A stretch of 64,000 nt of DNA from Parvibaculum lavamentivorans DS-1. Lineage in GTDB: Bacteria; Pseudomonadota; Alphaproteobacteria; Parvibaculales; Parvibaculaceae. The DNA lies in the NCBI RefSeq assembly GCF_000017565.1, contig NC_009719.1:3703001-3767000 (forward strand), written 5' to 3'. Below are positions 52,952 through 61,703 of this stretch, in pieces. The position numbers and the translations under genes are program-made. Numbering within the stretch: the stretch's first letter is position 1; every line of letters begins with the position of its first letter. The notes under the pieces are model-generated. The model ran no database searches. It worked only from the letters and a program-made list of their open reading frames with translations, and was not told the DNA's origin.

Positions 52952-55722
52952 GGGATGACCTGCGCGGTGAGTATCTCAAGCACCTCGGGCAACAACGTAC
53001 CCGCTGGGACGCCCTGCCTTCCCCCGACGTTGATCGGCATGCATTTCGTGAACCGATCTCGTCCGTCGTAGAAGACATCGACGACGGCAGCATCACCGCC
53101 ACGCGAGAAGGTGTAGCGCTGGCTCCACGCCTGTTCCTTCAATCCCACAATGTGGATTTGGCGTTCCCTGAGAAGAGGCAACAGGCGGTCGTGGAACTGT
53201 GCAAGGAAAGGGCGGCTTGGCGATTGCAGGCCCGACGAGCCACCCGTGCCGGCGACTGGCAGTGCCGAGCCAATGGACTGACCGACCAACGGCCGAAGAA
53301 GCTCGCCTAGCTGCTCGCTGAAAGCGCCTGCGGGAGGAACAGCCACCGCTGTAACCTTGAACTTGCCATTGTAACTGATGTTAGCGCGGGCGGTGTCGAG
53401 GTCACGACGCAGGTAGAAGGCTTCCTGGTACTGGTGATGCGCGACATCGTCGATCTCGATGCCCGTCTCCCCGAGAAGGTCCCGCACGCGCGCCAGAACA
53501 CCGAGGCGGAATGCCTCCTGGGGCGATATGATTGAGGCGGTGCCTCCCGCCTGCGCAGCTGCCGAGAGCTGCCCATCCGTCGATGTCGTCGATACCTCCG
53601 AAGGCGACCACCAGTCAGGTCCGGCGACCTTCAACCTGACTTCGGGCGGGTCGATCATATACAGCTTCCCGCTTGAGCGGGTCATGGCCGTATAGAGCCA
53701 ACGGAAATACTCGGCCGATCTCGGATTCTGGCCAGACGGGCAATTCACGAACACATGCCCCCATTCGCCACCCTGCGCCTTGTGGCAAGTCACCGCGTAG
53801 CCGAACTTTACGCGGAGCGCGTTAAAGTACGGGTCCTGGCGTATGATCTGGCTGAGGCGTTCTCGGTCGTGGCCGCGCTTCAAATCAGGGTGACGCTTGA
53901 GGAAGTCCACATAGAGCGCGCGCTGCTGCGCAGCGTCGAGCCCGGCCCCGCTATCGTGAAGATGATCGTCGAGGATTTTCGCGGTCAGAACGGTCTCGGC
54001 GCCATCTGGCGACGAAACGGTTATCTGGATGTCGCGGAACACTAACGACACCTCGATGACGTCGACTGCCCCGGTCTCCTCGTTACGGTATCGGAGATTG
54101 ACGGACCGCCGCTCCACCATGGTTTCCGCATCGACGACATCGACAAACTCACCGTTAGCCAGGAAGCTGCCGTTCACAACGGCGTTGGCGGTGACGATCA
54201 GCCGATCACCGGCCGCCACGAAGTCACGTCCGGGGAAAAGTGCATCCCGGATCGCCCGGTTGTAACTGGCCGCTTCGCTGTTAGACCGCGTAATGACAAT
54301 CGGAATGTTCGCTTCGCCGGTAGAGCGTGCCGCCATATATAACGGGAGAACCTCGTCGGCGCGGAGACGCAGGACATCTTCGTCGAATTCGAAGCTGAGG
54401 CTACCAAATGTGCCCTTTGAAAGGCTATCGCGAAGCGGCATGACGTTACGGATAATCCCGCTATCCGCCTTCTGCCGCAGTACTTCCTTCAACTCGTATT
54501 CGGCCGCATCCAACCCGAGGTGCTTGTGGAGGTACTCCGTATCAAGCGCTGGGGAGACGGACATCCCCACCGGGGGAAGCTGAGCGGGATCGCCTACGAG
54601 GATAATCTTCCGGTCGGTCTCGCCATGCTTGAATCCGACATAGCTAATCAGGTCGTGCAACAGGTATCCGGTTCCCGATCGGAAGAACTCGCTCTCCGAA
54701 TAGACGTCCGAAAGAAGCGACGCCTCGTCCACGATATAGACCGTATTGGCCTGATCTTGGTTGGCCGCGATCTCCGCATAGAACTTGAACGTCTCCGACC
54801 CAACCTCCTGATCCCCCTTCGTATATTCCTTCAGGTCGCTGAAGTTGTAGATTTGGCTATGCACCGTCCGCGCGTCGCGCCCGGTCTTCTCCGAGATAAT
54901 CTTCGCCGCCCGCCCGGTCGGTGCTGCGAGGCGGAAAGCGCGACCCTGTGCCGAAAGATATTCGGTGATGCCCTTGGCGAGGAAGGTCTTGCCGGTGCCC
55001 GCATAGCCCTTGAGCAGGAATACATGCTGCGTCGGACTGGAGAGGAATGTGGAAAGCGCGTCGAGGCAGGCGGCTTGGTCGCTCGACAGACTTTCCGTAA
55101 AGGCCTCGTGAAGTGTGATGCTGGTCCGAAGTTGGCGCACCCTCGGATCGACTTCCGCCATCGCGCGGGAGACCTGCTCCCGTATGCGCCGGACGCGCTC
55201 CTCGGGAAACTTGAGTATGTTCGATGACTTACCCGGGACCGTCGGCTGCCGCTCGGCAGAAACGTCCTGCGTTTCCACCATGGATGGAACCGAGAGGGGA
55301 TTGGCGTTCTGCCTCGCTGGAGTCAGCCATTCGATGTCGGGACGCATGAAGCGGCAGAACCAGCACGAAAGAGACCAAGCATCTTCCAAAAGAGCTTCAG
55401 CTTGTGCCGGCGTAACCTTCCCGTTGTGTGCGGCATTGTTGCCGACCTTCCGGATAGCGTGAAATTTGGAAAGGAGACGGGCGTCGAGCAGGTCTGCATT
55501 CTCCAACAGGACCAACCTGTCGAAATGCGAATGCGCCGGGTCGTACTGAAGTCCCAGTTGCCCAAACAGTTTGACGACCATCGTCTCGGTAAGCCCACGC
55601 AGCCGGATGGCCACGAGGTCCGGCTCATGCGGTCCAGCCTGTTCCGCCTTTCTCCCGAGATCATGGAGATCTGGCCAGAACCGCTGAAGGAAATTGAAGC
55701 TGTCGGAGTGATCTCCGATCAT
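52948..55722 (-). CDS. DUF4145-RecD-like superfamily 1 helicase
   Basis: 924 residues. The N-terminal domain (about 36-126; RKVGNNAAHNGK) is DUF4145-like, also found at the start of type I restriction HsdR subunits. The helicase core has Walker A 239-246 (GYAGTGKT), PTGRAAK, Walker B YIVDEAS (329-335) and GDPAQLPPVG (378-387). The UvrD_C-like HKAQGGEW (about 647) and YTAMTRSSGKLY (about 677) complete it. This is a RecD2/AAA_30 architecture. About 200 C-terminal residues have no recognised fold. No nuclease motif was seen. It follows the AbiEii gene by 83 bases and is coupled to the OB protein. I infer a defence role from context. Confidence 0.85.
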   Translation of the reverse strand: MIGDHSDSFNFLQRFWPDLHDLGRKAEQAGPHEPDLVAIRLRGLTETMVVKLFGQLGLQYDPAHSHFDRLVLLENADLLDARLLSKFHAIRKVGNNAAHNGKVTPAQAEALLEDAWSLSCWFCRFMRPDIEWLTPARQNANPLSVPSMVETQDVSAERQPTVPGKSSNILKFPEERVRRIREQVSRAMAEVDPRVRQLRTSITLHEAFTESLSSDQAACLDALSTFLSSPTQHVFLLKGYAGTGKTFLAKGITEYLSAQGRAFRLAAPTGRAAKIISEKTGRDARTVHSQIYNFSDLKEYTKGDQEVGSETFKFYAEIAANQDQANTVYIVDEASLLSDVYSESEFFRSGTGYLLHDLISYVGFKHGETDRKIILVGDPAQLPPVGMSVSPALDTEYLHKHLGLDAAEYELKEVLRQKADSGIIRNVMPLRDSLSKGTFGSLSFEFDEDVLRLRADEVLPLYMAARSTGEANIPIVITRSNSEAASYNRAIRDALFPGRDFVAAGDRLIVTANAVVNGSFLANGEFVDVVDAETMVERRSVNLRYRNEETGAVDVIEVSLVFRDIQITVSSPDGAETVLTAKILDDHLHDSGAGLDAAQQRALYVDFLKRHPDLKRGHDRERLSQIIRQDPYFNALRVKFGYAVTCHKAQGGEWGHVFVNCPSGQNPRSAEYFRWLYTAMTRSSGKLYMIDPPEVRLKVAGPDWWSPSEVSTTSTDGQLSAAAQAGGTASIISPQEAFRLGVLARVRDLLGETGIEIDDVAHHQYQEAFYLRRDLDTARANISYNGKFKVTAVAVPPAGAFSEQLGELLRPLVGQSIGSALPVAGTGGSSGLQSPSRPFLAQFHDRLLPLLRERQIHIVGLKEQAWSQRYTFSRGGDAAVVDVFYDGRDRFTKCMPINVGGRQGVPAGTLLPEVLEILTAQVIP

Positions 55723-55772
55723 TTCGCTGCACTCCGAACTACAACGCTCGCCGGAATGTCAGACATACCCAT
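55719..55772 (-). CDS. Possible 17-residue leader peptide before the helicase
   Basis: ATG 55772 (or 55766) opens MGMSDIPASVVVRSAAK and stops as TGA overlapping the helicase ATG (ATGA). It could couple ribosomes from the upstream mRNA to the helicase start. No strong ribosome-binding site precedes it and it may be chance. Confidence 0.3.
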   Translation of the reverse strand: MGMSDIPASVVVRSAAK

Positions 55773-55805
55773 TACCGTCACTACACGCCCCCTCATCGTC
55801 GTTTC

Positions 55806-56822
55806 TTAACTGGCCGCGTTGTTGGCTCGCGCGGCCATCTCGGCGCATCGCGCCATGAGCGCCTCGAACGGTTCTGCGTCATCGAAGAGCAGCCCATCCT
55901 CGACCATGCGGATATAGTCGTCCTTCAGCGCTTTCGCGCCATCGCCGACCGGCACAAGCTGCAAGCCGCCGTTGACGGCCATTGCATAGTCGATCGGCGA
56001 GCGATCAGCGGCTTTCTCCGCAAAGAACATCGACTTATGACGAACGACCGCGTTCGCCAGTTCGCGATCCGCGAAGGCAGCGTCCGCAAGACCGGCTTCA
56101 TCGAGCCGGGCGACATCATGCCAGTGCCGGGCGAAGCGGTCCCCACGCAGCCGGTCCTGGTGGCAGAAGACATGGATGGCGGTCGCCTTCTCCCAGAACG
56201 TCCGCTCGGCGTGCATGACGCGCGGACGTGCTGTCGGAAATATCAGGCCATCGATCAGGCCGGACGCATCGCAGGCAACATCGCGCAAGCTGGCCGGCTC
56301 GCCCGTCGACCGCGCACCGAACTCCAGCATGACACTTGGGGCGACATAGCCCGATCCGGTTGCGGTCGGTTCGTAGTCGATAAAGAGCCGATCACCTTCG
56401 ACGCGGATCGCCGCAGCCAAACCTTCCGTTGCCAGGGCGTCGGAGATCACCGGCTGCACGACAGCGCCAACCCATTCCGGTAGCCGGCGACGAACCTCGC
56501 TGGACCAGCGCTTTTCCTCGCTTCGCGTTTTCGGCAGGCCCTCGCCATTGTCCCCGACCAGGTCGGGCGCGATGGCCCGAATGTCGTAGGTCATATCCAC
56601 ATCCTCCGAAAACCGATGGATGACCTGATAGGCTTTCGACAGCGATGTGCCGCCCTTGAACACCAGATGCTCACCAAGCGGCGCCGTGTAGAGCGTGCTC
56701 AACGCCCACACCACCCAGACGTCCTTTTCGAGCAGATGCGCGGGCCGCCCCGAACGATCCGCCGCGACGCCAAGGGCGTCGCGGCGATCCTGAGCCGAGA
56801 GGAGCAGGAAGGTTTCAGCCAT
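55806..56822 (-). CDS. AbiEii/AbiGii-type nucleotidyltransferase toxin
   Basis: 338 residues from ATG 56822. The polymerase-beta motif is FKGGTSLSKAYQVI (G57-G58-T59-S60) with SEDVD (72-76). RTFWEKATAIHVF in the C-terminal half is the conserved TFWEK of the DUF1814 family. AbiEii transfers nucleotides (GTP in the studied case) or otherwise blocks growth when phage attack. Its start overlaps the antitoxin stop by 8 bases, the standard AbiE arrangement. It is followed by the helicase on the same strand. Confidence 0.9.
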   Translation of the reverse strand: MAETFLLLSAQDRRDALGVAADRSGRPAHLLEKDVWVVWALSTLYTAPLGEHLVFKGGTSLSKAYQVIHRFSEDVDMTYDIRAIAPDLVGDNGEGLPKTRSEEKRWSSEVRRRLPEWVGAVVQPVISDALATEGLAAAIRVEGDRLFIDYEPTATGSGYVAPSVMLEFGARSTGEPASLRDVACDASGLIDGLIFPTARPRVMHAERTFWEKATAIHVFCHQDRLRGDRFARHWHDVARLDEAGLADAAFADRELANAVVRHKSMFFAEKAADRSPIDYAMAVNGGLQLVPVGDGAKALKDDYIRMVEDGLLFDDAEPFEALMARCAEMAARANNAAS

Positions 56823-57408
56823 AGGCCGCCTTCCCGACACTCTGCGCCAACCATGTCGGAAGCTGCGGCGCGGCCGCCACCAATTCGCCAAAGGCGCCGG
56901 GCGGCAGCTTTCGCTTCAATGTCCTGAGCGCAGTTTCGGCTTTCTCCGGGCCGAGCCAAGCCAAGGCCCGGACGGCCTCTCCCGCCGGCCGGTTGGCCAG
57001 AGCCAGTTGCCAGCGCGGGGCATGGCGCAATTCCACGACCTGCTTGCCGAGATTCATCTTCCGGCTGCGCCCGGAGGTCAGATAGACCGAGCGAACCGGC
57101 ACCTGCGTCGTCAGGCCAAGGGCGTTTGCGGCCGCCGCACCGTTCGAGACGATGGTCTCGCCACGCTGGCTGGCAAGGGCTTCCACAGCCTGTTCCACCG
57201 ACGGCGCGCGCGTCCCGAATCGACTGGCGACGGGGCGGAGATAGACACCGCGCCCAGCCCGGATGAGTTGTTCGCGCTCGGCCAGACGCGACAAGGCCTG
57301 GTCCACTGCGGCGCGATTGCCGAGATGGAGCAGCCCCTTAGCGGACACAGAAGCGCCCTCGGGCAAACCCGTCATATGCGACAGAATCTGTTCGGTCAGC
57401 CGTGTCAT
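56815..57408 (-). CDS. AbiEi-type antitoxin (DUF6088)
   Basis: 197 residues from ATG 57408; the longer open frame upstream crosses the promoter. The N-terminal winged helix (LTEQILSHMTGLPEGASVSA, then DQALSRLAEREQLIRAGRGV) binds DNA. The C-terminal part (GAAAANALGLTTQVPVRSVY, VELRHAPRWQLAL) is typical of DUF6088/AbiEi. It neutralises the AbiEii toxin and represses its own promoter; a matching inverted repeat lies just upstream. Confidence 0.88.
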   Translation of the reverse strand: MTRLTEQILSHMTGLPEGASVSAKGLLHLGNRAAVDQALSRLAEREQLIRAGRGVYLRPVASRFGTRAPSVEQAVEALASQRGETIVSNGAAAANALGLTTQVPVRSVYLTSGRSRKMNLGKQVVELRHAPRWQLALANRPAGEAVRALAWLGPEKAETALRTLKRKLPPGAFGELVAAAPQLPTWLAQSVGKAAYG

Positions 57409-57418
57409 CGTCTTTCTC

Positions 57419-57455
57419 CTGTCAGGAACATACGCAGTTTTCTGACAGTTTTCAA
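57419..57455 (-). promoter_or_regulatory. Promoter and inverted-repeat operator of the abiE-helicase operon
   Basis: On the minus strand, TTGAAA (57455-57450) and TATGTT (57432-57427) are 17 bases apart, a good sigma-70 promoter. CTGTCAG (57419-57425) and its exact inverse CTGACAG (57442-57448) straddle the -10 and lie inside the promoter. This is the arrangement known for AbiEi autorepression. Confidence 0.7.
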
Positions 57456-57540
57456 GGAAACACATCCGGGACGGAAAGCTGGGACAAGGGGGAAAGCCTT
57501 CCCCTGCGGTCGAGCCAAAGGGTCTCGCCCGACCCCTTCT

Positions 57541-57556
57541 GCGGGGAGATCCCCGC
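57541..57556. other. Short GC hairpin before the first leader copy
   Basis: GCGGGG-AGAT-CCCCGC forms a perfect 6-base stem. It lies 10 bases before the TAGAGTGAGAG motif of the first leader. It may be a terminator or part of the leader. Confidence 0.4.
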
Positions 57557-57566
57557 AACGCCCCCC

Positions 57567-57648
57567 TAGAGTGAGAGTGCGGACGGGTTTCCCGTGACGG
57601 GTCGAGGGCTGGAGAAGAGGTCTCCGGCGCCCGTCGCGGAGAACCGCG
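57567..57648 (+). promoter_or_regulatory. Conserved leader element, copy A (before ardC-like gene)
   Basis: It opens with TAGAGTGAGAG (57567-57577). An outer stem GTGACGGG (57594-57601)/CCCGTCGC (57630-57637) encloses a perfect inner hairpin GGAGA-AGAGG-TCTCC (57611-57625). GGAG, the likely ribosome-binding site, follows the 3' arm directly and ATG comes at 57649. The same layout recurs at 58689, and a related one at 62061. Confidence 0.65.
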
Positions 57649-58611
57649 ATGTTCAGAAAAAACCACAGCGCCCGCGCCGGCTCAGGCCGGGCGAGCCTCT
57701 ATGACGACATCACCGACAAGATCATCGCCGAGCTTGAGGCGGGCCGTGCTCCCTGGGTCCAGCCATGGGGATCGGCCGCGGCCAAGGCGCCGCTCGCCAT
57801 GCCCCGCAACGCTGCGACCGGACGGCACTATTCCGGCATCAATGTGCTCATCCTCTGGGGGGCGGTGATCCAGCACGGCTTCCCTGGCCAGAGTTGGCTC
57901 ACCTTCCGCCAGGCGCTGTCGCTGGGCAGCAATGTCCGCAAGGGTGAGCATGGCACGACCGTCGTCTATGCCGACCGCTTCACGCCGGAGGACGAGAAGC
58001 GTCGCGCCCGCGAGACCGGCGAAGACGCCGCCGCGATTCCGTTCCTCAAGCGCTTCACCGTCTTCAACGCCGCGCAATGCGACGGCCTGCCGGACAACAT
58101 CGCCGCCATCGCTCCACCGCCGCCGCCTGGCCTCATCGAGCCGCGCGTCGAGGCTCTGATCGAAGCGACGGGCATCGATTTCCGCATCGGCGGCGATCGC
58201 GCCTTCTATGTGTCGGCGCACGACTATGTGCAGGTGCCGCCGCCGCAAGCCTATTTCGAGCCGATCAACTGGCACCGCACGGCCCTGCACGAACTCGGGC
58301 ACGCCAGCGGCCATGCCTCCCGGCTCGGCCGCGATCTGACCGGCGGTTTCGGCACGAAGAAATACGCCTTCGAGGAGTTGGTGGCCGAAATCAACGCCGC
58401 CTTCTGCTGCGCGTCTCTCGGCATCGCGCCGACCGTCCGCCATGCCGACTATATCGGCGCCTGGCTGGAGGTGCTGCGCGAGGACAATCGCGCCATCGTC
58501 CGCGCCGCCTCCCAGGCGAGCAAGGCGGCCGATTGGCTGCTCGGCTTCCTGCCCGACGCCGATCTCGGCCCGGACGACACCATGGCCGGCGACGAACGGC
58601 AGGCGGCGTGA
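57649..58611 (+). CDS. ArdC-like antirestriction protein
   Basis: 320 residues. The N-terminal ssDNA-binding ArdC_N/DUF1738 domain spans about 15-135 (LYDDITDKIIAELEAGRAPW, then GRHYSGINVLILWGA). A zinc-metallopeptidase-like domain carries H214-E-L-G-H218 in HELGHASGH and a downstream Glu in YAFEELVAEINAAFCC. ArdC protects incoming single-stranded DNA from host restriction during conjugation. It is the first plus-strand gene of the element, divergent from the abiE operon and preceded by leader copy A. Confidence 0.92.
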   Translation: MFRKNHSARAGSGRASLYDDITDKIIAELEAGRAPWVQPWGSAAAKAPLAMPRNAATGRHYSGINVLILWGAVIQHGFPGQSWLTFRQALSLGSNVRKGEHGTTVVYADRFTPEDEKRRARETGEDAAAIPFLKRFTVFNAAQCDGLPDNIAAIAPPPPPGLIEPRVEALIEATGIDFRIGGDRAFYVSAHDYVQVPPPQAYFEPINWHRTALHELGHASGHASRLGRDLTGGFGTKKYAFEELVAEINAAFCCASLGIAPTVRHADYIGAWLEVLREDNRAIVRAASQASKAADWLLGFLPDADLGPDDTMAGDERQAA

Positions 58612-58688
58612 TCGAATATGAATACCGGAAAGGCGGGAAAGCAGGTCTCCGGCTTCACGCCTTTCCGCTTCTGCGGCGCGGCCCTTCT

Positions 58689-58772
58689 TAGAGTGAGAGG
58701 GCGGCGCTTCGCTTCGTGACGGGTTGGAGGTCGAGAGAGAGTCTCCTGGCCGCCCGTCGCGGAGTAACGAAC
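58689..58772 (+). promoter_or_regulatory. Conserved leader element, copy B (before parB-like gene)
   Basis: It contains TAGAGTGAGAG (58689-58699), outer stem GTGACGGG (58716-58723)/CCCGTCGC (58753-58760), and inner GGAG (58726)/CTCC (58743) around GGTCGAGAGAGAG (58729-58741). GGAG at 58761-58764 and the ATG at 58773 follow. Both stem arms are identical to copy A while the linking bases differ, which supports a conserved structure. Confidence 0.65.
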
Positions 58773-60893
58773 ATGGCGACTGCCATCCAGAAGATCACCC
58801 TGTCGTCGGCGCGCGACATCCCCTTCAACAAGCTGGCGCTGAGCCAGTCCAACGTCCGACGCGTCAAGGCCGGGGTCTCGATCGAGGAAATGGCCGAGTC
58901 CATCGGCCGGCGCGGCCTCATCCAGAGCCTCCATGTCCGCCCGGTCCTTGATGGTGATGGCGCGGAGACCGGCATGTTCGAGGTGCCGGCCGGCGGCCGC
59001 CGCTATCGCGCACTCGAACTGCTCGTGAAGCAGAAGCGTTTGGCCAAGACGGCGACGGTGCCCTGCGTCATCGGCGACGCCAACAGCGACATCCTCGTCG
59101 ACGAAGTGTCGCTAGTCGAGAACATGGAACGCGCACCACTCCATCCACTCGACCAGTTCCGCGCCTTTCAGGCCATGCGCGACAAGGGCATGACCGAGGA
59201 GGCCATCGCCGCCGCCTTCTTCGTCAACGTCACCGTGGTGAAGCAGCGCCTGCGTCTCACCTCCGTTTCGCCGACCCTGCTCGAAACCTATGCCGATGAC
59301 GGCATGACGCTCGAACAGCTCATGGCCTTCACCGTCAGCCCCGACCATGCCCGTCAGGAGCAGGTCTGGGACGCGATCAAGGATAGCTGGCAGAAGGAGC
59401 CCTACCAGATCCGGCGGATGCTGACCGAGACCGCGGTTCGCGCCTCGGACAAGCGGGCCAATTTCGTCGGTGTCGATGCCTACGAGGCCGCAGGCGGCAT
59501 CGTACTGCGCGATCTCTTCCAGTCCGACGACGGCGGTTGGCTGCAAGACCCCGTCCTGCTCGACCGTATGGTGGCGGAGAAGCTGAAAGCCACCGCCGAT
59601 CAGATCGCCGAGGAAGGCTGGAAGTGGATCGAGGTCGCGGTGAGCTTCCCCTATGGCCACGACCACGGCCTGCGTGAACTCGCCGGCGTTGCGGTCGATC
59701 TGACCGACGAGGAGCGTGCGACCCGCGAAGCGCTGCGCGAGGAATATGACCGGATCGAAGCGGAATATTCCGAGGCCGACGAGCTGCCCGACGCGATCGA
59801 TCAACGTCTCGGCGAGATCGAGCAGGCCCTGGAGGCCTTCGAGAACCGCCCCGTCAGCTACGATCAGGCCGACATCGCAATCGCCGGCGCCTTCGTCAGC
59901 CTCGACGCCGACGGTTCGCTGTCGATCGACCGCGGTTATGTCCGCGCCAAGGATGAGCCCCAGGCCGAGCCCGATGGCGAGGCGTCCGGGGGCGACCAGC
60001 CCGATACGCCGGCCGTCCAACGCGCGGTCATCACCATCGGTGGCCAGCCCGCCGAGCCCGAGGACGATGAGGAAGACGGCATCAAGCCGTTGCCCGAGCG
60101 TCTCGTGATCGAGTTGACCGCCCATCGCACCCTGGCGCTGCGCAACGCGCTGGCGGAACATCCGCACGTCGCCATGACCATGTTGCTGCACAAGCTTCTG
60201 AGCGACACCTTCATCCACACCAACCCGTCCGGTTGCCTCGAGGCCAATGTCCGCCACATCTTCTTCTCGGCCCAGTCCGAGGAATTGAAGGACAGCCCAT
60301 CGGCGCAGGCGGTCAACGATCGCCACGAACGCTGGGGGGATCACATCCCCGCTGACAATGAGGCGCTCTGGGACTGGCTGACCGATCTCGATGACGGCAC
60401 GCGCCTGGAACTTCTGGCGCTTTGCGTCAGCTACGGCGTCAATGCGCTATTCGAGCGTCCGAACCCCTATTCCGGCTCGGGCGTCAGCCAGCATGGCCTC
60501 GATATGCGTCTGGCGCAGGCCGACCGGCTCGCACGGGCTACGGGCATGGACATGGTGGCCGCAGGCTGGAAGCCCACTGTCGGCAATTATCTCGGCCGCG
60601 TGACCAAGCCCCGCATTCTCGAAGCCGTGCGTGAAGGTGCCGGAGAGCGGGCCGCGCAGCTCATCGACCACATGAAGAAGGGCGACATGGCCAAGGAAGC
60701 CGAGCGCCTTCTGGCCGACAGCGGCTGGCTGCCCGAGCCGCTGCGCCTCGCGTCCATCGATGGCGATCAGTCTGGTCCCGACGATCAGGCCGATAACGGC
60801 GAAGACACCGCCTTGCCGGACTTCCTCACCGAGGACGGCGAGGACGAAGACACCGACGAGGATGAAGTCCAGCACGCCGTCGCCGCCGAATAG
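58773..60893 (+). CDS. Large ParB/RepB-family protein
   Basis: 706 residues from ATG 58773. The ParB N-terminal CTPase/nuclease-like domain spans about 15-110: IPFNKLALSQSNVRRVKAGV, GLIQSLHVRPVL, VPAGGRRYRALELLV and SLVENMERAPLHP (the GxxR and ENxxR motifs). A helix-turn-helix follows (MTEEAIAAAFFVNVTVVKQR). The remaining ~500 residues are acidic and helical and of unknown role. Such oversized ParB-like proteins are typical of conjugative plasmids and ICEs of alphaproteobacteria. No parA partner is adjacent. It may act in partition or as a transcription factor rather than as a classical ParB. Confidence 0.88.
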   Translation: MATAIQKITLSSARDIPFNKLALSQSNVRRVKAGVSIEEMAESIGRRGLIQSLHVRPVLDGDGAETGMFEVPAGGRRYRALELLVKQKRLAKTATVPCVIGDANSDILVDEVSLVENMERAPLHPLDQFRAFQAMRDKGMTEEAIAAAFFVNVTVVKQRLRLTSVSPTLLETYADDGMTLEQLMAFTVSPDHARQEQVWDAIKDSWQKEPYQIRRMLTETAVRASDKRANFVGVDAYEAAGGIVLRDLFQSDDGGWLQDPVLLDRMVAEKLKATADQIAEEGWKWIEVAVSFPYGHDHGLRELAGVAVDLTDEERATREALREEYDRIEAEYSEADELPDAIDQRLGEIEQALEAFENRPVSYDQADIAIAGAFVSLDADGSLSIDRGYVRAKDEPQAEPDGEASGGDQPDTPAVQRAVITIGGQPAEPEDDEEDGIKPLPERLVIELTAHRTLALRNALAEHPHVAMTMLLHKLLSDTFIHTNPSGCLEANVRHIFFSAQSEELKDSPSAQAVNDRHERWGDHIPADNEALWDWLTDLDDGTRLELLALCVSYGVNALFERPNPYSGSGVSQHGLDMRLAQADRLARATGMDMVAAGWKPTVGNYLGRVTKPRILEAVREGAGERAAQLIDHMKKGDMAKEAERLLADSGWLPEPLRLASIDGDQSGPDDQADNGEDTALPDFLTEDGEDEDTDEDEVQHAVAAE

Positions 60894-60949
60894 CGCGGAT
60901 CGCGCGGGTCGGCGCCGTTCGTCCCGCGCATCTCACCCCGATCTTCCAC

Positions 60950-61004
60950 ACTGCCCGGTCCCACGCTCGACAGCCTGCGCGGCTGTACGCGCGGGCCGGG
61001 CAGT
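60950..61004 (+). other. Nested hairpin between parB and the small-gene operon
   Basis: ACTGCCCGG (60950-60958) pairs with CCGGGCAGT (60996-61004), and inside it ACAGCC (60970)/GGCTGT (60981-60986) forms a second stem. A separate stem GCGCGGG/CCCGCGC lies at 60902-60929. There is no U-run. It leads, 13 bases later, to CAGGAG and the ATG at 61024, so it may be another structured leader or a processing site. Confidence 0.5.
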
Positions 61005-61023
61005 CTCGTTTCAGGAGCCTGTC

Positions 61024-61440
61024 ATGGCCGACTATTTCACCCATTTCTCGTGCCTGCTCGATGTCGGCACGCCCGAGAACGCCGCCCGCGCGCTCGACCT
61101 CTACAACCGCCTCTCCGAGGCCGGCGCATCGGAAGAACCACCTTCCGAGGGCTTCCTCCTGTCGATCCAGCCCGAGCATGGTGGCACGCAGCTCTGGATG
61201 CACGACGACGTCACTGGCGATCCCGAGCGCCTGATCCAGTTCGTGAAGCGCTGCGCCACAGAGTTCGGCCTGAGCGGCCGATGGGGGTTCCAATATGCCA
61301 ACACCTGCTCGAAGCCCCGGCTCGACGGCTTCGGCGGCGGCGCGCATGTCCTCGATCTCGCCACCGGGGAGACCGTGGACTGGATCTATACCGATGGCTG
61401 GCTCGACCAGACCCTCTCCGACGAGGGAGGCCCGCTATGA
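61024..61440 (+). CDS. Small mobile-element protein of unknown function
   Basis: 138 residues from ATG 61024 (TTTCAGGAG site). The protein is acidic, with no signal peptide or membrane segment: YFTHFSCLLDVGTPENAARA, GFLLSIQPEHGGTQLWMHDD, LSGRWGFQYANTC. I recognise no family; similar proteins accompany ArdC/ParB genes in alphaproteobacterial plasmids. It overlaps the next gene by 4 bases (ATGA). Confidence 0.75.
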   Translation: MADYFTHFSCLLDVGTPENAARALDLYNRLSEAGASEEPPSEGFLLSIQPEHGGTQLWMHDDVTGDPERLIQFVKRCATEFGLSGRWGFQYANTCSKPRLDGFGGGAHVLDLATGETVDWIYTDGWLDQTLSDEGGPL

Positions 61441-61703
61441 GCATTCCATCCCATGCCCAGAGCAATTTTCAGACGCTGCTGCGCGCTGCCGGTGACGGCA
61501 ACCTTGCGCTCATGGAATGCCTCGATGCCGTGACCGGCGATCCGCGTTACGTCATCTGCGCGGTGGGACGAAACGATGGTGATTTCGTCTTCACGCCCTT
61601 CGGCCACCTCGCCGACGGCAATCCCTATGACGCCTACCTACCGCCCGACCCCGGCGATCCTGGCGGCTTCATTCATCGGGGCACGCCCGGAGAGGCGTCA
61701 TGA
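61437..61703 (+). CDS. Small DUF6117-like protein
   Basis: 88 residues starting inside the preceding stop (ATGA). It reads FQTLLRAAGDGNLALMECLD, then RYVICAVGRNDGDFVFTPFG, then HLADGNPYDAYLPPDP, resembling what I recall of DUF6117, a small family found in plasmids and ICEs. Function is unknown. The stop overlaps the next start by 4 bases. Confidence 0.7.
   Translation: MSIPSHAQSNFQTLLRAAGDGNLALMECLDAVTGDPRYVICAVGRNDGDFVFTPFGHLADGNPYDAYLPPDPGDPGGFIHRGTPGEAS

Noticed and set aside
57409-57666. N-terminal extension of the AbiEi-type antitoxin
   Set aside because: The extra 86 codons cover the promoter, the operator and leader copy A. ATG 57408 fits the family start LTEQIL.
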